DNA of 64,000 nt from Flavobacteriales bacterium UBA5040 (GCA_002415135.1 DIBY01000016.1:421595-485594); one strand, 5' to 3'; numbered from the stretch's first letter, positions 16,825-26,288 are shown. The notes: generated by a model from the sequence alone, not told the origin. Numbers and translations: made by a program.

Positions 16825-17104
16825 ATCGATTTTGTTTTTGTTTTGTTATTTCTGTGGACTATTCTTTTTAACGCAACGGACGCAAAGATTTTTCAAATTA
16901 TATTCTTCAAATATTACGGTCGCAAAGGCGTTTCACTTAGCAATTGCAAATTTTTGAAATCGCCCTTCATGATCTTTATAAATGACTTTAATATTAAAAC
17001 TTTGTGACTTTGTGGTTAAGATTTCCCAGTTTTTTATCAATCAATTTCTAACTTTCCTAAACTTGTCTCTTTTTACTTTTTACTTGGCTCTTTTCTCCCG
17101 GCTC
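16825..17104. repeat. aceB-aceA spacer with dispersed repeat motifs
   Basis: 280 bases without a gene. 16860-16945 holds TTAACGCAACGGACGCAAAG and GGTCGCAAAGGCGTTTCACT blocks, and 17000-17020 holds AAAACTTTGTGACTTTGTGG. The same blocks occur near 5811-5890, 20345, 39307 and 56441, so this is a dispersed intergenic repeat. No strong terminator is seen inside it. Confidence 0.55.
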
Positions 17105-18682
17105 TTATAAAAACTGATACGCTTTCAAAGTCAAAAATTCCGCGAAATTGTCATTAAGGATCAGGTCATCGAAAAGTTCGGTTGCTAATTCGAATTTTCC
17201 ATTTTTGTAGCGTTCTTCGCCGACATAATTTTTGATCTTTTCTAACTCTTCTTCCTGCCAGGTCAAAACCATTTCGGGCCTTAACGTTCTTCCATCTTCT
17301 AGTTTTGTTTCATTTTTCAGCCACTGCCAAATTTGAGTTCGGGAGATTTCTGCGGTGGCAGCATCTTCCATCAAATTATATAGAGCTGCGGCGCCAACTC
17401 CCATTAACCACGATTCGATATAGAGAATTCCGACGTTGATATTTTTTCGAACGCCATTTTCAGTGATCGTTCCTTTTGGAATTTCCAGGAGATCTTCTTC
17501 GGAAATATGATAGTTTTCGAATTTTTCATCGATTTGATTGGTCGTCGGCATGAATTCATCAAAGATCTTTTTCGCAACAGAAACCAATCCTGGATGCGCG
17601 ACCCAAGTTCCATCGTGTCCGTTTTTCACTTCGCGTTCTTTATCGGCGCGAACCTTAGCATAAGCGATCTCGTTTTCTGCTTCGTTGTTTTTGACTGGAA
17701 TTTGAGCAGCCATTCCGCCCATCGCGTGAACGTTTCTTTTATGACAAACCTGAATCACTCTTTTTGAATAGGCACTCATAAAAGGCGAAGTCATGGTCAC
17801 CTGATCGCGATCGGGAACTAAAAATTCGGGGAGATTTCTGAATTTTTTGATGTAGGAAAAAATATAATCCCAACGTCCGCAATTCAAACCGGAGCTGTGT
17901 TCTTTTAATTCATATAAAATTTCGTCGAGTTGAAAAGCTGCCGTGATTGTTTCAATTAAAACAGTAGCTTTAATCGTTCCCTGTGGAATTTCTAAATAAT
18001 CCTGCGAGAATTTAAAAACATCATTCCACCATTTTGCTTCCTGGTAGTATTCTAATTTTGGTAAATAAAAATAAGGTCCACTTCCGTTCTCAATAAGTTT
18101 TTTAGCATTCCTAAAGAAGTAAATTCCGAAATCGATTAAAGAAGCAGAAGCTTTTTCATTATTAAATTCAACATTCTTTTCTTCTAAATGCAAACCTCTT
18201 GGACGAACTAAAAGGGTGGCTAATTTTTCGCCCAGTTCATATTTCTTTCCATTCTCATTTTCAAAACTAATCGTTCGGTTAATCGCATCTGAAAGGTTTC
18301 TTTGACCATCCATACAATTTTCCCAGGTCGGTGAATTACTGTCTTCGAAATCTGCCATAAAAGTGGACGACCCAGAATTCAAAGCATTGATAACCATTTT
18401 CCTTTCAACTGGTCCCGTAATTTCAACTCTTCTGTCTAATAGATCTTGGGGAAGTGGATTACACATCCAGGTTCCGTTTCTAATCTCTGCAGTTTCCGGA
18501 AAAAACTTCGGAAGTTGGCCATGATCAAACTCCACTTGTTTCATCGTTCTTGAATGAAGAAGCGCAATTCTCTCACTATTAAACTTAGAATGAAGTTCGT
18601 TTAGAAAACTTACTAATTCAGCCGTAAAAATATCGCTGTACTGTTCTTGAGGAAGAATTTGAAATTGTGTAGCCGTTTCCAT
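17105..18682 (-). CDS. aceB: Malate synthase A
   Basis: 525 residues, cytosolic. It condenses glyoxylate with acetyl-CoA to malate. STFMADFEDSNSPTWENCMDGQ, LLVRPRGLHLEEKN, IKATVLIETITAAFQLDEILYE and NCGRWDYIFSYIK are the typical malate synthase blocks; the GRWDY segment precedes catalytic acid residues. Length is that of isoform A. The start ATG at 18682 is 29 bases after a consensus -7 box, and a perfect palindrome covers the expected -33 position. It is divergent from the regulator gene. Confidence 0.97.
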   Translation of the reverse strand: METATQFQILPQEQYSDIFTAELVSFLNELHSKFNSERIALLHSRTMKQVEFDHGQLPKFFPETAEIRNGTWMCNPLPQDLLDRRVEITGPVERKMVINALNSGSSTFMADFEDSNSPTWENCMDGQRNLSDAINRTISFENENGKKYELGEKLATLLVRPRGLHLEEKNVEFNNEKASASLIDFGIYFFRNAKKLIENGSGPYFYLPKLEYYQEAKWWNDVFKFSQDYLEIPQGTIKATVLIETITAAFQLDEILYELKEHSSGLNCGRWDYIFSYIKKFRNLPEFLVPDRDQVTMTSPFMSAYSKRVIQVCHKRNVHAMGGMAAQIPVKNNEAENEIAYAKVRADKEREVKNGHDGTWVAHPGLVSVAKKIFDEFMPTTNQIDEKFENYHISEEDLLEIPKGTITENGVRKNINVGILYIESWLMGVGAAALYNLMEDAATAEISRTQIWQWLKNETKLEDGRTLRPEMVLTWQEEELEKIKNYVGEERYKNGKFELATELFDDLILNDNFAEFLTLKAYQFL

Positions 18683-18711
18683 TTTGTATAAACTTTAATG
18701 ATTTACTATTG

Positions 18712-18719
18712 CAAACATA
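18712..18719 (-). promoter_or_regulatory. TAnnTTTG -7 box of aceB
   Basis: The minus strand reads TATGTTTG, a full consensus match. The place of the -33 TTTG (about 18739-18742) is occupied by the palindrome 18738-18753 and has no consensus, suggesting that a DNA-bound protein replaces or blocks it. Confidence 0.65.
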
Positions 18720-18737
18720 AACAAAAACTTTCACTAA

Positions 18738-18753
18738 TAGCGAACGTTCGCTA
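18738..18753. promoter_or_regulatory. Operator 1: perfect 16-bp palindrome
   Basis: TAGCGAACGTTCGCTA is perfectly self-complementary. It lies over the -33 region of the aceB promoter in the divergent aceB/regulator spacer and is the best candidate binding site for the neighbouring XRE regulator. Confidence 0.75.
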
Positions 18754-18772
18754 ATTTTATTCAAAATTTATT

Positions 18773-18788
18773 ATACGAACAATCGCTT
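18773..18788. promoter_or_regulatory. Operator 2: imperfect copy of the palindrome
   Basis: ATACGAACAATCGCTT keeps CGAAC and TCGCT at the same spacing as operator 1. Its centre is 35 bases from operator 1, and it covers the -33 region of the regulator's own promoter, which suggests autoregulation. Confidence 0.6.
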
Positions 18789-18797
18789 AATTTTATT

Positions 18798-18805
18798 TAC
18801 CTTTG
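18798..18805 (+). promoter_or_regulatory. TAnnTTTG -7 box of the regulator gene
   Basis: TACCTTTG matches the Bacteroidota -7 consensus 53 bases before the ATG at 18859. Operator 2 lies upstream at the -33 position. Confidence 0.65.
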
Positions 18806-18858
18806 TATTCATCGTATTTCACCTTCTATTTAGAAATAATATAAATTAAATTTCGTCA

Positions 18859-20328
18859 ATGGCCAACGACAGTGATTTTATAAAAACGGTTTTCGGATTG
18901 AAAATGAAGCAGTTCCGACAGAAAAATAGTTTTTCTCTACAGGATCTTGCGAATTTAACAGGCGTTTCCAAATCCTATTTAAATGAGATTGAAAATGGTA
19001 AGAAATATCCAAAACACGATAAGATCGCGCAGTTGGCCGAAGCATTAAATTGCACTTATGACGACTTGGTTTCTACTAAACTGGATAAAAGTTTAGCACC
19101 GATTACCGAAATTTTACAGTCTGACTTTTTTAAAGAAATACCACTCGATCTCTTCGGCATTAATAAAAACAACTTGATCAGCATTATCAGTGATGCACCG
19201 AAAAAAGTAACAGCTTTCATTAATACCTTAATTGAAATTTCGAAGAATTATAATTTGAGCAAAGAGCGTTTTTACTTTGCGGTGATCAGAAGTTTTCAAG
19301 AATTACACGATAATTATTTTCCGGAAATTGAGGAGAAAGCGACAAGTTATATTTTAGAAAATAAGCTCTCTAACAAACCTCATTCTGCAGAATTTGAATC
19401 CATTTTAAAAGAGCAATTTGAATATGAAATTAAATCTCTCGATTTGGAACAATATGGCGCATCAGGGAAATTGCGATCATTGTATATTCCCGAGAAGAAA
19501 CTACTTTTATTGAATGAACTTTTAGATGAAGATCAAAAAACATTTATTCTGGCGAAAGAAATAGGCTTTAACATTCTGAATTTGAATCCACGTCCAAACA
19601 CTTATTCCTGGCTGGATTTTACAAGTTTCGAAGAACTTCTGAACAATTATTATGCTTCTTACTTTGCGGGATGCCTATTGATTCGCAAAGAAATCTTGAC
19701 CACCAAATTGAGTGATTTTTTCCAAAACTCAGAATGGAATCCCGAACTATTTGAAAATTTAATTGAAGAATTTACGAACTCTCCAGAAACTTTCTATTAT
19801 CGCTTAACTAATATTCTACCACAGGAACTCGGAATTAAGGATCTGTTTTATCTCTGTTTTACGAAGAAGAAAAATTCAGATAAAATTCAGATTTTAAAAG
19901 AGTTACACCTAAATCAACAACAGGCACCACACGCCAACGCAACAAACGAACATTATTGCAGACGTTGGATCGCCGTGAAAAACCTGACCAATTTAAAAGG
20001 AAATGAAAAAGTTACCGATGCACAAATTTCCCATTATAAAGACAGCGGTTTAACGTATTTGGTGATTTCAACTTCTCAAAAAAATCCGTTTTCTGACGGA
20101 ACGAATAGAAGTTATTGTTTAGGAATATTACTGAACTCGAATTCTTTAAAGAAACTAAAATTCGCAAAAATTGATCAAATCAAAACCGTGAATGTTGGTG
20201 TTACTTGCGAATTCTGTAGTATCCCGGATTGTGAAGTTCGGCAAGCTCCACCTTTAAGATTAGAAAAGGAGATCTTTAATGAGAATATGAAAAAATCGAT
20301 TCAGAAGATTCGAAAGGATATACTTTAA
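18859..20328 (+). CDS. XRE-family regulator of the glyoxylate shunt (RamB/ShfR-like)
   Basis: 489 residues. N-terminal helix-turn-helix (about 12-70, 'FSLQDLANLTGVSKSYLNEIENGK'), a middle domain of the IrrE/ImmA (DUF955) type whose metal-protease site is degenerate (AKEIGFN where HExxH would stand), and a C-terminal DUF2083-like domain with CEFCSIPDCEVRQAPP. This is the layout of RamB-type regulators, which in Actinobacteria control acetate and glyoxylate genes and sense acyl-CoA status. Divergent position to aceB and paired palindromes in the shared spacer support regulation of aceBA and itself. Whether it activates or represses is not visible. Confidence 0.85.
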   Translation: MANDSDFIKTVFGLKMKQFRQKNSFSLQDLANLTGVSKSYLNEIENGKKYPKHDKIAQLAEALNCTYDDLVSTKLDKSLAPITEILQSDFFKEIPLDLFGINKNNLISIISDAPKKVTAFINTLIEISKNYNLSKERFYFAVIRSFQELHDNYFPEIEEKATSYILENKLSNKPHSAEFESILKEQFEYEIKSLDLEQYGASGKLRSLYIPEKKLLLLNELLDEDQKTFILAKEIGFNILNLNPRPNTYSWLDFTSFEELLNNYYASYFAGCLLIRKEILTTKLSDFFQNSEWNPELFENLIEEFTNSPETFYYRLTNILPQELGIKDLFYLCFTKKKNSDKIQILKELHLNQQQAPHANATNEHYCRRWIAVKNLTNLKGNEKVTDAQISHYKDSGLTYLVISTSQKNPFSDGTNRSYCLGILLNSNSLKKLKFAKIDQIKTVNVGVTCEFCSIPDCEVRQAPPLRLEKEIFNENMKKSIQKIRKDIL

Positions 20329-20407
20329 ACCAATATTCATCAAAAAAACTTTTGTGACTTTGTGGTTTTATAAAACTAAATTGTAACTTTCATTAAATTA
20401 ACAGAGT

Positions 20408-21061
20408 ATGTTTTTAGTGGACTTACTTTTCCCGAATCGCTGTCTGGAATGCAATCGAATTATTCACCACGATGAAGTGGTTTGCGTATTGTGTCTTGAT
20501 CAGATTCATTTTACGCATCACCATTATTCCGAAAGCAATCTTTTACTTGAAAAATGCCGATTGTTGTTTCCGATTGAAAATGCTTTTGCACTCATGCAGT
20601 TTGAAGAAGAAAGCACCAGTCAAAAAATTATTCATCAACTGAAATACGGGAGTCGGGAGAAAATTGGAAAAATCATCGCGAACTGGACTTTAGAAAAAGT
20701 TGATCTCAGCTCCTTAAAAATTGATCATTTAGTAACCGTTCCGCTTCATCCGAAAAAAGAGAAAGAACGCGGCTATAATCAATTGCATCTTTTCGCGGAT
20801 ACTCTTTCAGCAGCATTGGAAATTACGTGTGCTCATACTTTAATTAAAAGAAATTTCTATAAAAAAGCACAGGCGAAAAAACGTCGGGAACAGAGAACGT
20901 TTAACGAAAATCTATTTTCAATCACCAAAAATATTTCGAATCAACATATCTTACTAATTGACGATGTTTTCACGACGGGAAATACGATGAGCGCCGTAGC
21001 TTGGCAAATTTTAAAAGAAGGAAATAATAAAGTCAGCGTTTTGGTGATGGCAATGGATTAA
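20408..21061 (+). CDS. comF: ComF-family phosphoribosyltransferase
   Basis: 217 residues. An N-terminal zinc-ribbon-like segment (CLECNRI...CVLCLDQI, two CxxC pairs) and a type I phosphoribosyltransferase domain with the PRPP loop HILLIDDVFTTGNTMS near the C-terminus. LHPKKEKERGYNQLHLFA is the usual ComF middle motif. ComF is required for DNA uptake in naturally competent bacteria, where it helps single-stranded DNA entry on the cytosolic side. The gene is single; the regulator upstream is 79 bases away with a repeat block between, and a terminator follows. Confidence 0.9.
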   Translation: MFLVDLLFPNRCLECNRIIHHDEVVCVLCLDQIHFTHHHYSESNLLLEKCRLLFPIENAFALMQFEEESTSQKIIHQLKYGSREKIGKIIANWTLEKVDLSSLKIDHLVTVPLHPKKEKERGYNQLHLFADTLSAALEITCAHTLIKRNFYKKAQAKKRREQRTFNENLFSITKNISNQHILLIDDVFTTGNTMSAVAWQILKEGNNKVSVLVMAMD

Positions 21062-21090
21062 TTTTTAGATGTTAGAAATTACTATAAAAA

Positions 21091-21122
21091 AATATCCCTC
21101 TGAAACGAAGGATATTTTTTTA
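21091..21122 (+). terminator. Terminator after comF
   Basis: The stem AATATCC / GGATATT (21091-21097 with 21110-21116) is followed by a run of T. Flanking A and T runs let it serve the convergent upp gene as well. Confidence 0.7.
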
Positions 21123-21136
21123 TTTTGAAATTATCA

Positions 21137-21787
21137 TTATCTCTGTAATTTTTCGCCGTAAGACAAATCTCCAGCATCACCTAAACCTGGTGTGATATAC
21201 CCTTTTGAAGTTAAGTTTTCATCAATTACACCTACCCAGATCTTCGCATTTGGATATTCCTTTTGAATCGTATCAACTCCTTGTTGAGATGCAATTGCGG
21301 CAACAATATGAAGTTGCGTCGGAGTTCCATGATTTAATAAATGTTTGATGGCTTCAATTAAACTCGCACCGGTTGCTAACATGGGATCTGCAACGATCAA
21401 AGGTCTTCCATCGATATTTGGACAAGTTAAATAATCCTGCTTGATAGAGAAATAATCGTTGGCATCGTGTTTACGATATGCGGCCACAAAACCACAATCT
21501 GCTTTGTCTAAGTAATTTAAAATCCCCTGGAATAAAGGAACTCCTGCTCTTAAAATCGTAGTAATTACAGGTTGCACTGCAACTTCTGTCACTTTTATTT
21601 GATCTAAAGGCGTTGTGATTTCAATTTCTTCAGTTTCCAGATCTTTACTGATTTCAAAGGCAGCGATCTCACCGATGCGTTCCATATTGCGGCGGAATCG
21701 TAAACGGTCCTGTTGTATATCTACATTTCGAAGTTCGTTGATCCAGGTGTTTACAAGGGAGAAGTTATCTGATAAAACGGTAATCAT
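21137..21787 (-). CDS. upp: Uracil phosphoribosyltransferase
   Basis: 216 residues. It makes UMP from uracil and PRPP in pyrimidine salvage. TTILRAGVPL, the PRPP loop LIVADPMLATGASL and the uracil-binding YITPGLGDAGD near the C-terminus are all present. Normal length. The start is ATG 21787. It converges on comF, with the shared hairpin at 21091-21116 between the stops. Upstream lies a short spacer with ATGTGATGAT tandem repeats and the four-helix-bundle gene. Confidence 0.96.
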   Translation of the reverse strand: MITVLSDNFSLVNTWINELRNVDIQQDRLRFRRNMERIGEIAAFEISKDLETEEIEITTPLDQIKVTEVAVQPVITTILRAGVPLFQGILNYLDKADCGFVAAYRKHDANDYFSIKQDYLTCPNIDGRPLIVADPMLATGASLIEAIKHLLNHGTPTQLHIVAAIASQQGVDTIQKEYPNAKIWVGVIDENLTSKGYITPGLGDAGDLSYGEKLQR

Positions 21788-21843
21788 AATATTGATGTGA
21801 TGATTTTTGATGTGATGATGTGATGATATTAAACACCTGTAAC

Positions 21844-22191
21844 TTACTTATTAATTTTCGAAGTAGCGATGATTTTTGACAAAAGCTTCTGAATACTCAA
21901 CAAAGTGATTTTCAAATTTTCATTAAAAGGATAACTTGGCGATTTTTCACACAGCAAAAGCCAATATTCAGTCTCCTTAGCTTCCTTATCTGCAATTTTT
22001 AATTTATGAATAAAATCCGCTCTGCTTTCCGCACTTTGAGACTCAAAAACATTTGCGCCTATAGAAGTTCCAGATTTCAATAATTGATTGGCAATTACAA
22101 ATTTCCTTTTACTCTCCAATATTTCGGAAAATTCGATGATGTTTAATGCAAACTGGATGCTCAATTCCAAAATTTCATTTCTCCTTTCCAT
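21844..22191 (-). CDS. Four-helix-bundle protein (23S rRNA intervening-sequence protein family)
   Basis: 115 residues, all helical. KSGTSIGANVFESQSAESRADFIHKLKIADKEAKETEYWL is the hallmark block of the S23/IVP family. Family members were first found encoded in insertions within 23S rRNA genes, but free-standing copies like this one are common in Bacteroidota and have no known function. It sits alone between upp and der on the same strand, with short spacers on both sides (56 and 59 bases). Confidence 0.88.
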   Translation of the reverse strand: MERRNEILELSIQFALNIIEFSEILESKRKFVIANQLLKSGTSIGANVFESQSAESRADFIHKLKIADKEAKETEYWLLLCEKSPSYPFNENLKITLLSIQKLLSKIIATSKINK

Positions 22192-22250
22192 TTGTTTTCG
22201 TTTAATAATTAAATCAGCATATTAACAAATCGACCCATCATCAAATCAAC

Positions 22251-23558
22251 TTATTTTTGTCTGAAATAGACCTCAATAGGAACTCCGGTGAATCCGAACT
22301 CTTTTCGAAGTTGGTTTTCAGTAAATCTTTTATAGGCTTCTTTTACATATTGAGGCAAGTTGCAGAAAAATACGAACTGCGGACTTGGTGTCGGAAGTTG
22401 TACGCAATATTTAATTTTTACGTATTTCCCTTTCAATGCTGGTGGCGGCGTTTTTTCAAAAATTGGAAGCATAATTTCATTCAACTTAGAAGTTTTAATT
22501 TTCTTCGCTCTGTTGGCATAAACTTCCATTGCCACTTCTACCGTTTTCAGAATTCTCTGTTTCGTTAAAGCAGATACAAAAAGAATTGGAATGTCTGTAA
22601 ACTGACCAATTTTTTCTTTAATTCTCGCTTCAAAATCACGGGTCGTATTGGTTTCTTTTTCAACCAGATCCCATTTATTCACCACGATCACGATTCCTTT
22701 TCTGTTTTTCTGAGCCAATCCGAAGATATTCATGTCCTGAGATTCCCAACCTAAAGTCGCATCAACCATGATAATTACGATATCAGAATATTCAATAGAA
22801 CGAACAGAACGCATCACAGAATAAAATTCCAGATCCTCTTTAACTTTCGCTTTACGACGCATTCCGGCCGTATCAACCAAGACAAATTCGTGTCCGAATT
22901 TATTGTATAAAGTTTGGATAGAATCACGCGTAGTTCCGGCAACATCAGTTACGATATTTTGTTCTTTATCTAAAAGTGCGTTAGTTAAAGTAGATTTACC
23001 AACATTTGGTCTTCCTGCAATGGTAATTTTAGGTAAACCTTCGAAAGGATCTTTATATTCGGTCGTGGGAAAATCTTTTACGATATCATCCAACAACTCT
23101 CCTGTACCAGAACCTGTTGCAGAAGACATGGTGTAATATTTTGAAATTCCCAGCTGATAAAATTCGGTCGCAGCTAATTCCTCTTTTGCAGAATCCGCTT
23201 TGTTCACTACAATGTAAACCTGCTTATTGGCGCGGCGTAACATCTCATGAATTTCGATATCTGTATCTGTTAAACCTTCAGCAACGTTCAGCATGAAGAT
23301 AATGGAAGTCGCTTCATCAACGGCTAATTCAACCTGTTTAATGATTTCTCCCTGGAATGCATCTTCGGTATCTACTTCATAGCCTCCAGTATCGATTACA
23401 GTGAATTCAACTCCGTTCCAGTCAGATTTCCCGTAATGACGGTCTCTGGTAACTCCGGCTGTTGAATCTACGATGGCTTCTCTACGTTCTAGAAAACGGT
23501 TAAAAAGGGTGGATTTCCCAACGTTGGGACGTCCTACTATGGCGACGATATTCGACAT
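22251..23558 (-). CDS. der: Ribosome biogenesis GTPase Der (EngA)
   Basis: 435 residues with two tandem GTPase domains and a KH-like tail. G1 motifs are GRPNVGKSTLF (about 8) and GRPNVGKSTLT (about 182); G3 DTGGY and DTAGM; G4 NKAD and NKWD. The C-terminal domain with KGKYVKIKYCVQLPTPSPQFVFFCN is typical. Der assists 50S subunit maturation. The start ATG 23558 gives the usual MSNIVAIVG opening. Essential housekeeping gene. Confidence 0.98.
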   Translation of the reverse strand: MSNIVAIVGRPNVGKSTLFNRFLERREAIVDSTAGVTRDRHYGKSDWNGVEFTVIDTGGYEVDTEDAFQGEIIKQVELAVDEATSIIFMLNVAEGLTDTDIEIHEMLRRANKQVYIVVNKADSAKEELAATEFYQLGISKYYTMSSATGSGTGELLDDIVKDFPTTEYKDPFEGLPKITIAGRPNVGKSTLTNALLDKEQNIVTDVAGTTRDSIQTLYNKFGHEFVLVDTAGMRRKAKVKEDLEFYSVMRSVRSIEYSDIVIIMVDATLGWESQDMNIFGLAQKNRKGIVIVVNKWDLVEKETNTTRDFEARIKEKIGQFTDIPILFVSALTKQRILKTVEVAMEVYANRAKKIKTSKLNEIMLPIFEKTPPPALKGKYVKIKYCVQLPTPSPQFVFFCNLPQYVKEAYKRFTENQLRKEFGFTGVPIEVYFRQK

Positions 23559-23739
23559 AAAATTTTGTTTAATAATGACATTATTAATGGGTTACTCGAA
23601 CTTTTCGAGCCCAAAAATTTTTGCAAAGATAGTTTTTTTAAGCGGTTTATTATTAATGTGAATATTTGTAACTTTCCCTTTCATTTATCCACTCATTATA
23701 TAAGGATTAAATAAAACCTAACAACCAAAACTTAAAATT

Positions 23740-24291
23740 ATGATTACTCTAATTATTCTGGCGGTGATCGCCATCTTTTTCTTTTACGGAATTTCAATCT
23801 ACAACCGATTGGTAAAATTGAAAACAATGGTGGAGGAAGCTTGGAGCAGCATTGACGTGATGTTGAAGAAAAGGCACGATTTAATTCCGAATCTAGTAGA
23901 AACCGTAAAAGGTTACGCGACGCATGAAAGAGCAACCTTGGACAGTGTTACCCGAGCCAGAGCCGCAGCGATGGGTGCCAACACCATTCAGGAAAAAGAA
24001 GTGGCTGAGAAAAATCTGAGTCAAGCAATGATGAATTTGAATGCAGTTGCGGAACAATATCCTGATTTAAAAGCAAACACCAATTTCCTGCAACTTCAAG
24101 GAGAACTTTCCGCCTTAGAAGGTGATATCGAAAAATCGAGAAGATATTATAATGGAACCGTGCGTGAGAATAACATTTTGGTGGATACCTTCCCCAGCAA
24201 TATCCTTGCAAACATGTTCAAATTTACGAAATCAACTTTCTTTGAATTGGATAATGTAGCAGAGAGAATTGTTCCCAGCATTAAATTTTAA
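23740..24291 (+). CDS. LemA family protein
   Basis: 183 residues. One N-terminal membrane helix (about 2-20) and a helical domain with the family block VEEAWSSIDVMLKKRHDLIPNLVETVKGYA. LemA proteins are membrane-anchored with the helical domain probably outside the cytosol; their role is unclear. The gene ends four bases before the ATG of a DUF2207 protein, the usual partner, so the two are an operon and probably act together in the envelope. Confidence 0.92.
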   Translation: MITLIILAVIAIFFFYGISIYNRLVKLKTMVEEAWSSIDVMLKKRHDLIPNLVETVKGYATHERATLDSVTRARAAAMGANTIQEKEVAEKNLSQAMMNLNAVAEQYPDLKANTNFLQLQGELSALEGDIEKSRRYYNGTVRENNILVDTFPSNILANMFKFTKSTFFELDNVAERIVPSIKF

Positions 24292-24295
24292 AATC

Positions 24296-26221
24296 ATGAA
24301 ACGTTTATTGATAGGGTTTGTCCTGCTGATTTTCAGTTTCGGATTTGCACAAGATGTGAATTCCGCTAATCAGGAAGCGCCTAGTTATGAACACATCTTA
24401 TCATTTGATTCTGATATCCTGATTTCGAAAGATGCCGAAACTACCATCACCGAAAAAATAAAAGTATATGCGGAAGGTATCAATATCAAACGTGGTATTT
24501 TTAGATCGCTTCCGCTTTGGCGAAATGTTAATGGCAAGAAAATCAGAATTAAATATGATATCATTTCGGTTCAAAAAAATGGTTCTAAAGAAAATTACCA
24601 CACCGAAAACACGAGTGACGATTTCGCTATTTATTTCGGAGACAAAGATATCATCCTAACTCCCGGAGTTTATGAATATGAACTACAATATAAAACTTCA
24701 GACCAGATTGGCTTCTTCGAGAAGTATGATGAATTTTACTGGAATGTAAACGGATCTTTGTGGGATTTTCCGGTTGATGAAATTTCCGCAAAAGTCACTT
24801 TGCCAGATGGTGCAGAAATTTTGCAGCAATCTTGCTACACTGGTAATTATGGATCAAATGAATCGAATTGCACAGGCAAACAATTGTCATCAAATACGAT
24901 TGAATGGTCTGCAAAAAATTTGGGTCAAAATCAAGGATTAACAATTGCCGTAGGCTTTAACAAGGGAATTTTCACTCCTCCACCTCCACCAGGAATCTTG
25001 GACAAGTATGGAATTCTGGCACTTCTTCTTTTAGCAGGATTGGGATTATTCGGTTATTTTTATTCAACCTGGCAGAAATACGGAATTGATCCGCAGAAGC
25101 CGGTTGTTTATCCACAGTTCAATTCGCCTCAAAATCTTTCGCCAGCTTCGTTAGGTTATTTGGAGAATGAATATTATTCGGCTCCAATGATCACCGCCGC
25201 GATTGTGAGTTTAGCGGTTAAAGGTTTTATTAAAATTATTGAAGATGATAAAAGGATCTTAGGAATTTTCGGTGTTAAAGAATATACTTTAGAAAAATTA
25301 AAAGAGCAAGATCAAACGCTACCAAAAGAGGAAATCAATTTGATGAATCAATTATTCTCGGGCAACTCGAACACCATTTCTTTTGACGGAAAATATAATT
25401 CTAAAATTGAAAATGCAGTGAATGATTTTAAAGCGAGTTTAACATTTCAACACGACAGCTTTTTAAAGAAAGGAAATAATTTAAGTAAATTGTTGATCCC
25501 AATTTTAGCAATTTTGATTCTCTACATCGGCGGTTTATACTTGAGTTACAAACTCTCTTATAATGACACCTATTTTGGAATTGGCATCGGTTTGTTCATT
25601 TTCATTACCGTGACTTCCATTATTTTCTCATTAGCATTTGCGAGATACAAATGGATAAGATGGCTTTACGGACTTTTTGCCGCTGGATTGATAATCGCTT
25701 TTATTCCCGTGGCCACTTCAGATACTTCGATGATGGAAAACCTCAATTTCTATGCTTGTTTTATTTTTCTAATTTTATCTTCTATTGGACTCGTATTTTA
25801 CCAATACCTCATCAAACAACCAACACCAGAAAAGCTAGAAACCCAATCGCTCATCGAAGGTTTCAAAATGTATCTTGGTACGGCAGAAGAAAAAACATTG
25901 CAGTTTCATAATCCACCAGCAATGACGCCGCAGGTTTTTGAAACGATGTTGCCTTATGCTATGGTTCTAGGCGTTGATAAAATTTGGGGAAGTAAATTTC
26001 AGAATATGCTGAAAACTTCTTCTTTAGAAAACCAACAGTATAATTCCAGCTGGTACGTAGGAAGTTCGATGATGCATATGAACTTTGCGAATACGTTAAC
26101 TTCTTCTCTCTCGCAATCGATTGCGAGTTCTTCTACGCAACCTTCCAGTTCCGGAAGCGGTTCTGGCGGCGGAGGATTCTCCGGAGGTGGCGGTGGCGGT
26201 GGCGGCGGTGGCGGCTGGTAA
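24296..26221 (+). CDS. DUF2207 membrane protein, partner of LemA
   Basis: 641 residues from ATG 24296; the frame extends upstream into lemA but the ATG begins a good signal peptide (MKRLLIGFVLLIFSFGFAQ). An extracytoplasmic beta domain (about 30-225, DUF2207) precedes membrane helices at about 240-260, 405-425, 435-455, 460-480 and 495-515. The C-terminus is a Ser/Gly tail ending in a run of glycines and GGW, usual in this family and likely a flexible extension. Function unknown; associated with LemA in envelope maintenance. Confidence 0.88.
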   Translation: MKRLLIGFVLLIFSFGFAQDVNSANQEAPSYEHILSFDSDILISKDAETTITEKIKVYAEGINIKRGIFRSLPLWRNVNGKKIRIKYDIISVQKNGSKENYHTENTSDDFAIYFGDKDIILTPGVYEYELQYKTSDQIGFFEKYDEFYWNVNGSLWDFPVDEISAKVTLPDGAEILQQSCYTGNYGSNESNCTGKQLSSNTIEWSAKNLGQNQGLTIAVGFNKGIFTPPPPPGILDKYGILALLLLAGLGLFGYFYSTWQKYGIDPQKPVVYPQFNSPQNLSPASLGYLENEYYSAPMITAAIVSLAVKGFIKIIEDDKRILGIFGVKEYTLEKLKEQDQTLPKEEINLMNQLFSGNSNTISFDGKYNSKIENAVNDFKASLTFQHDSFLKKGNNLSKLLIPILAILILYIGGLYLSYKLSYNDTYFGIGIGLFIFITVTSIIFSLAFARYKWIRWLYGLFAAGLIIAFIPVATSDTSMMENLNFYACFIFLILSSIGLVFYQYLIKQPTPEKLETQSLIEGFKMYLGTAEEKTLQFHNPPAMTPQVFETMLPYAMVLGVDKIWGSKFQNMLKTSSLENQQYNSSWYVGSSMMHMNFANTLTSSLSQSIASSSTQPSSSGSGSGGGGFSGGGGGGGGGGGW

Positions 26222-26234
26222 AACAAAAAAAAAA

Positions 26235-26264
26235 ACGTTCTGATAATTTCAGAACGTTTTTTTT
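26235..26264 (+). terminator. Terminator of the lemA-DUF2207 operon
   Basis: Perfect stem ACGTTCTGA / TCAGAACGT (26235-26243 with 26249-26257) with long flanking A and T runs, 14 bases after the stop. It may act in both directions. Confidence 0.85.
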
Positions 26265-26288
26265 AAAGGCTAGTGCCTAATATTTTGT

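Noticed and set aside
25999..26226. Proline-rich minus-strand frame (poly-P)
   Set aside because: It is the antisense of the glycine-rich tail of the DUF2207 gene; low complexity only.
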